This document shows positions 51,521 to 64,000 of a DNA stretch of 64,000 nt, piece after piece. Source of the stretch: Lagopus muta. Its lineage: Eukaryota > Chordata > Aves > Galliformes > Phasianidae. The DNA lies in assembly GCF_023343835.1 (NCBI RefSeq), contig NC_064435.1:79494134-79558133 (forward strand), read 5' to 3'. Made by a program: the position numbers and the translations under genes. The notes under the pieces were generated by a model that did not search any database, was not told the origin of the DNA, and was given only the letters and a program-made list of their open reading frames with translations. Numbering within the stretch: the stretch's first letter is position 1; the number at the start of each line of letters is the position of its first letter.

Positions 51521-52916
51521 AGCATTGTCAAAAAAAGGACATGTCACAACAACACATCCTTTTGTGTTTGTGCAGCATTGCACAGCTATGCTGGACAGCT
51601 TAACAGCATAATCCATCAGCTATCCCAGAAAGCATTTCACCTACAGGAAGGGTTGCCTAATCTTGCTTGACTTCACAACAGATCTAAACTTGATAAGTAG
51701 ACTACACAAGAACCCTAATACTCTGATGATTCTGCACTGATGACTGACCACGATCCAAATTTTCATTTATTGTAGACTGATTTTTAAATTCTGCATCTCG
51801 CTTTAGATTAACCATTCGTTTGACAGAAAGAAAAAGTCCAACAGCAATAGCAGGGATGTGTATTAACTTCTTCTGGAGGAATCTGCTGCCCCTTTTCTAT
51901 CTCAAAACAAAAATATTCCTCTCAGTGCTGAGTATATTTAACTCAGAGATATTTTGAAAGAATTACTAACAGCATTACTGCTCTGAATTCGCTGTTATGA
52001 CACAATTGTAGTATCTTTGTAGATCCTGAGTTGTAGGCTGTCTGTGATGACCCAAGCACATGATTCAGGAAAATGGTACACAAATGCCCATGGGGCTCTT
52101 TTACAGCAAGCTGTAACATGCTGCTAGACAGTTTGATAGTAAAAAGATTTAAGGCATGCTTAAAAGGTAGAAGTGACACAGTACTACTTGTTGGATAATC
52201 CTTTGACTTTTGAGCTGTCAAGTACACAACAAGGGACCGCTGCACTGTGTTAAAGACTGAACAGAAAACAGCCTTAAGCAAAAAAGGGAGAAGGGGCAGC
52301 AGCCACAGAAACATCTTGCAGTGTGGGGAGTGCTTTAAATTGTGTGATTAAAGATATTCACCATGAACAGACGCATTCAGTCAGTTGATATGTCTTCCCA
52401 CCAGCACAGATATCATCTTCAGCAAAATGGAAGTCACAGCAGTCGTAATTTAAGTACTGTTCAAGCAAGAGAATAGCTCGCTCCCTTTATAACAGATTTG
52501 ATGTAATTGGCTACCAATATGAGTTAAGGCCAAACGATCCTTACTCAAAAGTATTGCTGTTGCATAGCAATGTCTGTACCAGACTGGACTGGGTTATAGA
52601 TGGTACCATGTAACATATTAGTTGTACCTAAATGTATCAGACAGACAGAGGTCTTCATTATTAGTATTGCTCTAGTATGCTCAGCTGAACAAAACTATTA
52701 GGCAGAAAGGTATGGACTATTCAGAGGCTTTCCACTTGCACAGAAAACTAGAAGGATTTTCTCCAGAAAGCATAATTTGTTCTAGACAATTTCAGAGGCA
52801 TTTTGTCTATTGACTTTGGAGTTCTGTTTTAAAATCACAGCATACTCAGAGGTCAAAGTAGTTTGCTTGCTGCCCATTCTTTTATTTCAAAGGATTTATG
52901 AGATTGCTTTATGCTT

Positions 52917-52956
52917 GCTATTGTATATTATGACTGTCCTGCAGACCATGAATGTT
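52917..52956 (+). repeat. Y-flank copy of block B (paired with 38372-38411)
   Basis: A 40-bp segment ending 'gcagaccatgaatgtt', about 33 of 40 matches to the X-flank copy by hand count. Confidence 0.65.
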
Positions 52957-53487
52957 TCACCTGATGTGCCATGAAGTTACTTGTGGGCAATCTGTAAAAA
53001 TGTTCTTTGAATGTACAAAAGACACATTTTGAAACTCACATCTGACGCTGTGACCTGGTTGAAAAGAGCAACTCGAAACAACATTCTACATTGTAGCAGT
53101 GAGTTTGAATGCTTTCCTTGTAGCTTCTGACTCCAGTCTGAATATTTTAGTATCTTAAAAAGCAACAGAAGTCTCTTCTTTGCTCAACCTCTTTTGCCAC
53201 AATACATCTTTCTTCAGTTCCGTAATTTTTTTTTTTTTTTAAATACAGACGCTCTGAATATTGCTTTCAAAATTAATTTGTATTTATACAATATGCTTAC
53301 TGATAGTTTTCTACTGACAATCTGCACAGACCATGTTGGCACACAAGTGTTCCCTGAGTCAGACTGCTCTAGTAATGCTAGACTGCTCTACAAAATGCTT
53401 TATTTTTTGCAATTCAGGTTTAAGTGGCACCAGGCACAAGAACTAGACAATAACATACAAGTTTTCACTATAGGTGTTCCTATTCAC

Positions 53488-53552
53488 TGCAGTGGAGTTG
53501 GACTCGACGGTCTTCAACAGCCCCTTAACTAAAATGATTCTTCGATTCTGTG
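53488..53552 (+). mobile_element. Short CR1 LINE 3' tail
   Basis: 'cagtggagttggactcgacg' followed by 'gattcttcgattctgtga' is the last ~65 bp of a CR1. It lies in the Y 5' flank, about 1.2 kb before the cap site. Confidence 0.8.
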
Positions 53553-53935
53553 AATTTATGAAAAGTTGCAGTAAGTACAGGGTGGGCACAGAACAGCAAG
53601 CAGTCCTGCATGTACTGCATTTTTATACTCTCAGAATGGTGACTGCTAGAGGGGTCTGGAGTGTCAGTACTCCTTATGTCAGTACTCATTATAGAGAAAA
53701 GAAAAAAAAAAGAAAATTAACTTAGAATTCCTTAGAGACACTGTGCATAACTTAATATCACGCTTTTTTTTTTGCTTTGTTTTCACTATCTATGCCACAG
53801 TATTTGCTTCTGTACTCGAGTCATACTTAGTACTCAAATTTCAATGAACAGCTTTTATATTTTTGTTTCAGTCTTTTCAGTATGCTCCATCCTTTTCTCC
53901 AAGGTGCCACATGATATCCTTCATTTCATTTAGGG

Positions 53936-54595
<660 letters not shown>

Positions 54596-54713
54596 TGGTA
54601 CCTAATGAACCTCAACCAAGTAAAAGTTTGTTTCTGACATTGAGTTCCAGCCATCATTTGGTTTGGTAAACACAGAACAGGCAGCCTGGGGCGTGTCATG
54701 ACATTACACAGGA

Positions 54714-54720
54714 TATATTT
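54714..54720 (+). promoter_or_regulatory. OVALY: TATA box of OVALY
   Basis: TATATTT about 31 bp before the inferred cap site at 54745. Spacing and the following sequence (ending CTGTACCACGTACAGCTGAG) align with the ovalbumin start region as I remember it (TGTACATACAGCTAGAAAGC). Confidence 0.75.
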
Positions 54721-54744
54721 CAAGGAGTTCTACAAGGCTGTACC

Positions 54745-54794
54745 ACGTACAGCTGAGAAGCTGTACTCTTATCATCACACGTGAAGCTGATAAG
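54745..54794 (+). other. OVALY: Leader exon of OVALY
   Basis: About 50 nt (47 in chicken ovalbumin), starting ACGTACAGCTGAGAAGCTGT and ending at a GTAAGC donor at 54795. It contains no ATG. When spliced to exon 1 at 56212, a TAA is created in frame seven codons before the serpin ATG, so no N-terminal extension is possible, unlike in X. Confidence 0.78.
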
Positions 54795-56228
54795 GTAAGC
54801 ATTTCTTTTGGTTATGATTGATGTTCTAAACCTTTTTTTATTAATCATCATAAAACTTACAAAAATGTTGATGGAACGTCATGTTTGTGCTTTGTGATCA
54901 AGAACAGTCAAGAAACAAACGATTAAAGGATGACTTGTTAAAAAATCTATTCTCACCTTCACATGTGTGTTCTGCATTACTGTACTGTTTCACAGCCTGC
55001 CAGGTATGAAGTCAAAGTATTTGTATGAAGTAAAGCTTAGTAAATCACAGATGTGATTAAATTAAGAGAGAGATGGAACACATGAATGTACTGATTCCAC
55101 ACAATGAAACATTTGGCAGAATATCTTGGATTTCCCCTGCACTTGGAAAATTCTGCCCTAGGAAGATTCTCTCTGCTTGTGACAAAATGGGAAGATACGA
55201 ATAGTATAAACACCTTACTGCTGCACTTGGCTTTACAACACTGTTGTCTATTCTATGTTGTCTTCTTTACTAAAGAGGTTTTTTTTCCTTCACTGTTAGA
55301 TAAAATGCTACGTGCTGAAACTTCAGGGAAAATTTCACAAGAATGTCAGAAAAAAAGGCAGAAAAAATGTTTAAATACTGAAGATGTGAAGTATCTGCAA
55401 ATGAAACAAGACTAAACAATTTCTGTTTTATTAAAAGGTGGATTTTATGAAAAAGGTGCCAATAAAATTAAAGAACAATTTTTGAAAAGTGAGGTATAAT
55501 TAAGTCAACCCAGAATGGAACATGTACTAGTTAATAGACATTTGTCATAAAGCAGATGAGTTTGGTAAATCATTATCTCTTTCTATCACTGTGCTTCCAT
55601 TCCCCTAATCTATTTTTAAGAAGAAAGTAATGATGAGGTTTGAGACCTCTGATAAAGTGGCTGGTATAAGAATCCAGCTTCCATTTACATGCAGGTAGAA
55701 TAAATCCAGTAAAAACTCGTGGCATTTTTCCACACCTACCGACTTTATAATGTCAATAACTGCAGTTTGGATCACAGAGGGATGATCTATTAACAGGCCT
55801 TAAAAGTGATGTTAAAAACTATAGTAAAGAGTCTGGTCTGCAGCCTCAGATGAATGAAGGCTTAGAACAAACCTGTGTGTGTTTTCTTTTCTGTACAAGA
55901 TGAGAAATGATTATCAATAAGCTTCTTTCAAGGCAAGTCTTTGCAATATTTTCAACACAGTACACATGTACAGAGGATAACTCAAATTTCAAATAAAACA
56001 GTCACCAGCCTACACACAACTGGTAGCTATACAGGATTTTGATTGCTCACAAATCCAAGAACATATTTGCCTTTTAAATCCACACTAATCTGCCTTTTAA
56101 ATCCATACTACTGAATTCTACTTACTGAAAATAAGCTGTGCACTGTGTACAAAGGTTCAAGTGCACTGACTTCCTTGCAATACAACTAATACATTTTAAT
56201 GTTTCCTTTAGACAACACCGATTTCAGA

Positions 56229-59200
56229 ATGGATTCCATCAGCGTAACAAATACAAAATTTTGTTTCGATGTTTTCAACGAGATGAAAGTCCATCATGTC
56301 AATGAAAACATCTTGTATTCCCCTCTGAGCATCCTTACAGCACTGGCCATGGTCTATTTGGGGGCAAGAGGTAACACTGAATCTCAGATGAAGAAGGTGA
56401 GTTACTTACACTGGTGTAACGTGGACAGTGGACTCTAGTTCTGCTTGTTAATCCTTCTAAGTAATAACACATTATCTACTCATGAGGCTCTCACATGTTT
56501 TAATTCACCAGATGGATCATAGTCAGGGAATTGTATTATTTTTTTCTAAATTCTGACATCTTCTACATAATCTATTTTTTCTATATTTTATATTTTTGTA
56601 TTAAAAAGACAGAACCCTGGGAAAAAAGGAAGAGAGAGAACATTATTCACAGTGCATAATACACAAATAAGTTAACTTACAGATGCTCACTGAAAAAAAA
56701 TATAATCTAAGAAATAGGACTATTTCCAATTTCTCAGAAGGTGACATGAAGTGTGCACCAGCTGCAAGCTCACTTGCAGCCTTTTAGTTCATCTAATCTA
56801 GCATTTGTTGTGGGCTTTTTTTATTTTTATTTATTTATTTTTTTGTGAGCCAGCAGCTCTACTGCCAACATCACATGTAAATTTTAAATGCATAATATTT
56901 TTGGTCATGCTTGTGTTTTTTTCTCACTGGCATTTTCTCTTGCAGGCTCTTCATTTTGATAGCATTACAGGAGCTGGAAGCACCACTGACTCTCAGGTAA
57001 AGACAAAACTTCTCTCTTTTTGTTCCTATTTTCTCCTCGGGACAAAACTAGAACTATTCTGCCTCTGTTCCAAGCAGTTTCAGACTGTCAAAAGTGATGG
57101 TAATGCTCTCAAACCAAGCAGATCTGTGGAGGGAGCAAAAGTGGGTCTAACTCATGCTTGTTGAAAGCCAGGGAAACTGACTCGGAGACTGGTTTATTTA
57201 TCGGCTTAATGCATCATCATCAGCCCAGGTCTTGTGGGTGAATTCCACTATGGCCTGTTATTGATGGGGACAGTCCTTCGGGGTCTGATTTGGTAGATAA
57301 GGAGAAGCTAATCTGACATATCATCTTGTTTCCCTGTCATCACCTCAGTGTGGCTCTTCTGAATACATCCACAATTTGTTCAAGGACTTTCTCTCAGAAA
57401 TCACCAGGCCAAATGCTACATACTCACTCGAGATTGCTGACAAACTCTACGTTGACAAAACATTTGCAGTTCTTCCGGTGAGTTGAAGTGTGACTTAACC
57501 TTACTGAGATTGCCCACTGGGCTCACCTGGGACTCAGCACTTCTGTGAGCCACAGTGGGAATTGGTTTGGGCCACAGAATGAGTCCAAACCTTTACGTGG
57601 CTTTTAGGAGGAGGCCAGGCAATAGCATAAGGGCTCTGGAGATACTCAAGACCCATCTGGATGCTTTCCTGTGCAACCTATTGTAGGGAACCCCTGCAGG
57701 GGGTTTGAATTGATGATCTAGAGATCCCTTCCAGCCCCTGAGATTCTGCAACTCTGCAATACATGCCCATGCAGCAATTGCTACAGGGAGCAATCAGAAT
57801 TGCTGTTCATTCATTAAAAAAAGGTCTTTTAATGAAAAAGGTGATTTGTAAGGGAAGAAAATGACTTGAAAGCGTGAGGACTGAAACTGACTAAAACGTT
57901 TTGTTCATCTTTTTTAAAGCTACACATAAAATATCTCACTTCAAGAAAGTTTTAGTTTTGAAATAAAAAAATAGGAATGTAAGAATACAGAATTCAAAAG
58001 AAAAGGTGGGCACCAAGACGAGGAAATGAGTATTGTCTGTCTTTAATAAAGTTTGCCGAACAGAAGGTTTTATGGTAAAATGAAGAAAATATTTCAAAAT
58101 TCTAACTTGCAGTCCTGTCTGAAGACAAAAGTGACAAATCTAAATATGTGAAGTGTCCTTGTCCAGCTTTAAGATTCAGTTACAGCAAGAGAGCTGTTTG
58201 AATTGTTCAAGAGTAGGGACAGAAGTTTCTTTTAACCATCATTCTCCATTTCATTAATTTTGCATTTCATGTTCATCTATTTTAAAGTTCTTAACAGTCA
58301 AACACAATTCTTCTGCTTACAGGAATACTTAAATTGTGCAAGGAAGTTCTACACAGGAGGAGTGGAAGAAGTTAACTTCAGAACAGCTGCTGAAGAAGCA
58401 AGGCAGCTCATAAACTCCTGGGTGGAAAAAGAGACAAATGGTAAGAACTAAAAAATAACTGACATTTATTCCTATCGACCATAATCTATACCCTTGTCTT
58501 CCTCTCTTCAAAATGTCTAGAAAAGGCAGACCAAGGAACAGCACTTGATTATTGCCGTGAAAGCAATCTCCCACAGAACTCACCATGCCCTCCATTGCAG
58601 ACATTCATGCAAACCAGACAGGCTATTCCTAATCGCTCACTGCTTTGCTTCCTTTTCACAGGACAGATCAAAGATTTGCTTGTATCAAGCTCCATTGATT
58701 TTGGTACAATGATGGTCTTTATTAACACCGTTTACTTCAAAGGGATATGGAAGACAGCATTTAATACAGAAGACACTCAGGAAATGCCCTTCAGAATGAC
58801 AAAGGTAGGGACATGGGCACTGCAACTGGAAAAATTCAAGAAAAATTGCTCCCTGCTCACACTGTCTTGTGCTTCTGTTTCGCAGCAAGAAAGCAAACCC
58901 GTGCAAATGATGTGTCTGAACAATACCTTTAATGTGGCCACGCTGCCTGCAGAGAAAATGAGGATCCTGGAGCTCCCATACGCCAGCGGAGAGCTGAGCA
59001 TGTTGGTGCTGTTGCCTGATGAGGTTTCTGGCCTGGAGCGGGTACGGCCCTGGTGGGGGAAGGCCACTAGTTCTGAGCTGAATGGGAGCTGGCTGCCTTC
59101 AGACCTTAGGCTGTCCTCTCACCCCCTGGCTGTGCTGTGCTGCCCAGGCAGGAGAGCACAACAGTGGCCCAGGTGCTTCCAGGTGCTCAGGCAGAGGCTG

Positions 59201-60329
59201 GCCTCTAAGGAGAGCCTTGGCCTCGATGTTATTAAATAAAGAGTGTAGCTAACAAAAAACAAAGGGCTGCTGCAGTCCTGCAGGAGGGGATGTTGGTATA
59301 TGCAGTTATCTCCATCAGGTACTAGAGACAGATATGTTAGCAGGATTTTTTTTTTCCTTTGAAGACATTTCAATTTCCATAGATCAAGTAATGCTCACAC
59401 ACTATTATCAAGTCACAGGGACCAATTATTCTGTTGATGACCATTAATAGATTTTTTTCACAAGAGTCACCCCTACAAATAATTAAATTATTATTATTAT
59501 TATTATTATTTGTAAATGCCAGGGATATTTTAAAAGATCTTTTCTCATTGAATTAGAAAAAATAGGAAAAATATAACAAGTACAGAAAACAAACAGCATT
59601 TCTGAAAAGTTAGCTGCAAACATCTGCAAATATCTGCAAATGAGCACAAATTTGATTTGACATCATCAAAACCTGATTTTTCAGAAGGGCATCTGATCTG
59701 TTGGAAAAATTTTCAGATGACAAAGTTTTGGAGAACTTCATCAAGACAGATGATACGTAGGCTATAGTCAGGAGGAAGCATAAAGGATAAACAAATAGAT
59801 TTACGCTTGTGTCACTCCTGTTGTGCACACAAATAAATGAAAAAAATAGTAACAAGTGGTATTAATACACTTGTTATGGCCACTGTGTTCTTGCCTTCTG
59901 TATTTCATTCTATCCCTCTCTTTGCAGATTGAGAAGACAATTAACTTTGAAAAACTCAGAGAGTGGACAAGTACCAATGCAATGGAAAAGAAGAGCATGA
60001 AAGTGTACCTGCCCCGCATGAAGATTGAGGAAAAATATAACCTCACATCTATATTAATGGCCTTGGGAATGACCGACCTGTTCAGCCGTTCAGCCAACCT
60101 GACCGGCATCTCTTCAGTAGATAACCTGATGATCTCTGATGCTGTCCATGGGGCGTTCATGGAAGTCAATGAAGAGGGCACTGAGGCGGCAGGTGCAACA
60201 GGGGCAATTGGAAACATCAAGCATTCCCTTGAGTTAGAAGAGTTCAGGGCTGACCACCCATTCCTCTTCTTGATCAGATTCAACCCAACCAATGTTATTC
60301 TATTCTTTGGTAGATATTGGTCTCCCTAA
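56229..60329 (+). CDS. OVALY: Ovalbumin-related protein Y, 388 aa
   Basis: Exons: leader 54745-54794, then 56212-56396 (17 nt UTR, ATG 56229), 56946-56996, 57349-57477, 58323-58440, 58662-58804, 58886-59041 and 59928-60329. Internal lengths are 185, 51, 129, 118, 143 and 156 bp, exactly as in ovalbumin and X. The protein starts MDSISVTNTKFCFDVFNEMK, one or two residues different from chicken Y as I recall it; total 388 residues, the same as chicken Y. Known role: an abundant egg-white clade B serpin, secreted without a cleaved signal peptide. Sequons include NAT, NNT and NLT. The reactive loop EEGTEAAGATG followed by AIGNIKHS is closer to an inhibitory hinge than that of X, but family members of this branch are regarded as non-inhibitory. 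Exon 6 is almost identical to X exon 6, including the following intron start. Confidence 0.96.
57632..57758 (+). mobile_element. CR1 LINE 3' fragment in an OVALY intron
   Basis: 'catctggatgctttcctgtg' through 'gatcccttccagcccctgag' and 'attctgcaactctg' is the last ~130 bp of a CR1. It lies between exons 3 and 4 of Y. No counterpart is seen in the X intron, so it was inserted after the X/Y duplication. Confidence 0.85.
59483..59511. repeat. (TTA)n microsatellite
   Basis: About nine TTA/ATT units in the last intron of OVALY. Confidence 0.9.
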
Positions 60330-60998
60330 CGAGAGAAAGAGCTGAAATAATGCTTACCTTCCCCTCAGAAATCAAACCTCTTTACTGTAGTATTGTAACA
60401 TAATTTCAATGCAATATTTTATCCAAGTGGAAAGCCTTCAATATCTAAGGAGATATTCTTAAAGAAGCATGTGAAATTTCAGATCTTTATGTGCAGGAAT
60501 TTATTCTCAGCTTACATTCAGGATTCATATCTAAGGTGTATATGTTTCCAATATGCTTGAATAACTTGGGAAACAAGGCCAGTGCTTTGTTTTTTTTTGT
60601 GTGTGTGTGAAGTCCTGCCATTGTTATTGAGAATCTGGTTCCTCTATAGGAGTTCTCTGAAATGAACACAGCTTTCAGGAAAATCCTGGTCCTTTCCATT
60701 GAATTGGCTGGGCAATCATTCTTGGCAATCATCCTTGTCATGCCTGTTCAATTTGCAGATGAAATTTTTAACTTCAGCAGACCATTTGTCTTATTTGGAC
60801 TTATTTGTGCTGCAAATACTTTAAGGCTGTGTAACTTTTTTTCTGAGGGAGCATACAGAAAGTCTACCATTTCTTCTTAAATCATCTCCAAACAAAACAT
60901 CTTCCTGATTGATATTATTTCCCGTTTTCATCCCAGTGATATATCACTGATTTTGTGAATGCTAATTAATGGTCTTTCTATTTATTCTAATAAAAGCT

Positions 60999-61004
60999 TT
61001 GCAA
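60999..61004 (+). terminator. OVALY: Probable poly(A) signal of OVALY
   Basis: AATAAA about 0.67 kb after the stop codon, close to the length of the ovalbumin 3' UTR. The preceding sequence aligns with the region before the chosen X signal. Confidence 0.7.
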
Positions 61005-61020
61005 ACAAAACATGTCATTA

Positions 61021-62790
61021 TCTATTCTGGGTTACTGTACTACACAACCTGAAAAATATGATATAGTGGGTAATAATTATTGACAGAAGTGATTAAGCTG
61101 GAAAATGGATTCTATTTTCACAACCCGAATGTACCCATATATGAGGTCACTAAATATTTTAAGATTTTTTTTGTAACTGGGTTTAATCAAGGTTAAACCC
61201 TATAGCTCCTATTCTTAAATTGAGCTTCTCACAATACAGCATACCAAATAACAAAATTCTTTGAACTTACTGTATTTCCAGAGAACTTTTACAGAAATCC
61301 TCTAAGGATCCTCAGCAAATACATCAATGTGATGCACACAAGATAGAACTTTAAAAATATGAGAGAAGTATTAAAAGGCAGACTGCTTCAGCTTTTCCAT
61401 GCTGACAAGAACCACATGAAGAAATCTTTCTATTGCCTAATGTGACAATCCTCTGCTATTTCACAGTCTTTAGAGGAAAGGCTCTTTAGGTTATATTTTA
61501 TCCAATTATAATGGTTACTGGTGTTAATAACAGAGTTTTTTTGCTGGGATACACATGCAGAATTGCAAATTACAGTATTAATACTGAAAAAATACTGATA
61601 CTTCAGTACTTCAGAGCTGCCTCAAACACGTGCCATGTCAGCACTAACTGTAACTTGAAATGATGATGTTAGCAGCAGTGAAACACATTTCATACCCATT
61701 ACAAATGGGAGAAATGCGATTACTGGTCTTCTCAAGAGGGTCAGAAAGGATTAGCTACAGTTTGCACTGTAGGATTCAAGCAAAAAAGAAGTATTTCAAG
61801 AACTACGAAATTTCAAGTTTTTGACAAGCAGTCAATAAAGTTTTGCTACAACTAAAACCAAACAAACTAACAAATGGCAAAGGAAAAAAGGCAGGACTGG
61901 TAAAATATTGTCCTGAGCAGCAGAGTGTGTAAGGTTACTAAGCAGTTATATGGAACTGAAATACATAGGTATGTCACTCTGCATTTTCTGGGTACAATAA
62001 CAGTAAAAATCCACATTTGCTATGGAAGTATTTAATACATAGCGTGAACTAAAAAAAAAGCAACTATCCAATTGTTTGATCTTTTCAAAGCAAAAGATGA
62101 AGAGAATCAAGGCAGAAATGATGAATTCCCAAAACTATACACAAGAGGGTATCCAAGGCACAGAGTCCACCTAATGTCTTAACTGGGAAATGGAAGCATT
62201 TGACTTGTTTTAAAAAGGCCATTAAGTGTCACTAAGGATAAAAAATGATGTTTATCGACTTTCAGAAAGAGCAGGGCACTACAAAGGTGCCTCTGAGCTC
62301 TAAAGCCCAGCATGGGATAAGAGAAATGAATCCCAAGTCCAGGTGTTGTCCAGTAGTCCTTTTTGCTCCCTGATACCATGACTGAAGTTGTTATGTGAAG
62401 ACATCGCCTTCTGTCTCTTCACTTCACCTCATATCGTCTCAGTACTGTGTGCTTAGAGATGCAGCGCTTCTAGTGGTCCATGGAATGAAAACAGCCAGGT
62501 GCAATCACACTCTTTTGAATGCCTCATGAGAAATGCTCTCTGAACTAAGTGTACCTTTCCTTCTCACATCATCTGTAGAAGGAACCATCACAGAATCATT
62601 TCGAGACCATCTGAGTCTATTCTGCACTTCTCTGCACGTTTGACTACCTTCTTCTAAGCAAACCAAATCTATGGCTGAAGTTACAAGACTCCGCATGTGG
62701 TGTCATAGTCACCAGAGGAAGAGCAGTCAAGAGAATATCCTGGTTCAGAGCTACTTTGGGCTCTCAAAAGTTACCTGGAAAAGCACAGCA
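61021..62790. other. OVALY 3' flank
   Basis: AT-rich, with no exon, RNA gene or recognised repeat. In chicken the ovalbumin gene follows some kilobases further on. Confidence 0.4.
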
Positions 62791-62839
62791 TGTTGAACTA
62801 GACTTTGGTGTTTTTTTTCCAACCTTTATGATTCTATGA
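62791..62839 (+). mobile_element. Short CR1 LINE 3' tail
   Basis: 'gttgaactagactttggtg', a T run and 'ccaacctttatgattctatg' form the final ~50 bp of a CR1. Confidence 0.7.
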
Positions 62840-64000
62840 AATATTGATTGGATGTGGAGCAGTTTATTTGCTGTTTCCTGTGGCTCATGATCTAAGATTC
62901 TTCAGTCTGGAAAATAAACTGCAAAGATGACTGTCGAGGAGCAGCAAGTGTCAGTCTGCTCAGCAAGGGAAGGAGACCGAGGGCCACAAGTGACAGTAGG
63001 GCTAGAAGCGCCCGATAAGGAATTAAGTGCTACATTTCCCAATACTATAGCCATAGATCAGTGATTCCCAACCAAATATGTAGTGGTGAGGTAGGCCAAA
63101 GATCAAACCAGAAGGTTAAACCCATGTATACAGCCCCAGAATGGCAACAGGTGATTATGCCTCTGGCACATTCTTTATCTTGAAGAAAAACAGCATGGAT
63201 CCATATAAACACATTGTTGCTCAACAGTAGAAATAATCAACAGTGTTGCTTACTTCTGTGAATGTCCTGGCAAAACATGTAGACCACAATGCCAGCGAAC
63301 CTCTGTATGGATGGGATCTGTGCAATCTGCCATGACTAAAGCTCTGTCCAAAATTACACAACTTAGGGTGTCCAGCTTCTGACGGGATGTGAAAAATTAC
63401 CTGTGCTATGTCCTTTTCCCTTCTTGTGTTAGCTCCAGTAAACTGTATTTTAACCAATACCTTACAGTTCCTGAGTGTCTTCTTTACTGCATTCAAAGGG
63501 TATCTTATGAATTACAGGGTCCTCCAGTACAATGAGATTATTGGCCTGATGCAGGCAAGCAAAGTACCTTGGGCAAGGGTCACAATCAAGATACTTAGTT
63601 TAATGCTTCTCCCAACTGATGGGATGCTAAAATCTTACATGATTTTAAAAGGAAACTGGACAAAACTGAGGAAGAGATATCCACTGACAAATAATAAACA
63701 CATAGAAAATAAAATCAGCTATAGAAGTCATGAAACAGGAAATAGTGTTAGAACTCTGAGGGCAAGAGTAAGCCCTAATAGGGGCTTAATAGCCTTAATA
63801 GCAATGACAAGCCTCACTGGAGGAGCTCTCCCATATATGTTGTTCTCATGGGCCCAGGAATCTGTACTGGAAATTGGCACAGTTTGGATATCAGGGGTGA
63901 TCTTTGATAGACAAAGCCCTGAACTGTCCTGGGTCAGCTGCAGGTGTCTCTATAATGGATGAAAACAACTCACTGTGCACCAGATTTTCAGCTAGTAAGA
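62840..64000. other. Unassigned 3' end of the window
   Basis: Contains a 184-codon open frame (63408-63962, +) that resembles no family I know and has no splice, promoter or codon evidence behind it. It may be a worn repeat or chance. OVAL exons are not reached. Confidence 0.3.

Larger units (their letters stand above)
50894..53487. other. Distal 5' flank of OVALY
   Basis: AT-rich flank carrying the Y-side copies of the two blocks shared with the X flank. No exon or RNA gene is seen. Confidence 0.4.

Noticed and set aside
56199-56228. Genomic frame reading MFPLDNTDFR before the OVALY start
   Set aside because: The ATG lies in the intron upstream of the splice acceptor; the spliced transcript has a stop in this frame.
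61021-64000. Start of the ovalbumin gene (OVAL)
   Set aside because: Expected next in the cluster, but no leader, TATA box or exon 1 resembling ovalbumin is present before the window ends.

Overview
This is a bird genomic window, most likely from a galliform close to but not identical with chicken. It holds the 5' part of the ovalbumin-serpin (clade B) cluster. Four complete serpin genes lie head to tail on the + strand: SERPINB5 (maspin; coding 6213-12919), SERPINB12 (22610-28937), the ovalbumin-related gene X (OVALX; leader exon near 39864, coding to 46460) and the ovalbumin-related gene Y (OVALY; leader exon near 54745, coding to 60329). This order fits the known avian locus, in which ovalbumin (OVAL) follows Y; OVAL itself is not in the window. 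The avian call rests on the CR1 LINE copies, the gene order and the two ovalbumin paralogs. The 'not chicken' call rests on residue differences from chicken X and Y proteins as I remember them.

All four genes could be resolved to exon level. Their shared exons keep ovalbumin lengths (coding exon 1 168 bp, then 118, 143 and about 156-171 bp, and a terminal coding exon of about 400 bp). X and Y also keep the 17-nt 5' UTR stub, a 51-bp exon 2, a 129-bp exon 3 and a separate noncoding or nearly noncoding leader exon about 1.4-1.7 kb upstream, with a TATA box. Maspin has exons 2 and 3 replaced by one 138-bp exon. SERPINB12 has an enlarged, Ser/Glu-rich CD-loop exon. No gene shows a frameshift, internal stop or broken splice site.

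Between the genes lie CR1 LINE fragments, mostly 5'-truncated tails. One is long and young-looking (47949-50308, minus strand, a 746-codon open frame with the reverse transcriptase). It abuts a second CR1 tail on the opposite strand. A deleted mariner-type DNA transposon lies in the X leader intron. Two large polypyrimidine tracts stand out: one in the intron between exons 2 and 3 of X (42847-43326) and one of about 660 bp ending about 150 bp before the Y cap site (53936-54595).

The most interesting signals concern X and Y. Their exon 6 plus the first ~200 bp of the next intron are about 98.6% identical while the preceding exon is only about 85% identical, which points to recent gene conversion. 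Splicing the X leader to exon 1 opens an in-frame upstream ATG that would add nine residues, whereas the same splice in Y puts a stop codon in frame. X keeps a COUP-TF-like promoter element that I cannot find in Y. I found no RNA genes, CRISPR arrays, origins or wholly new system.
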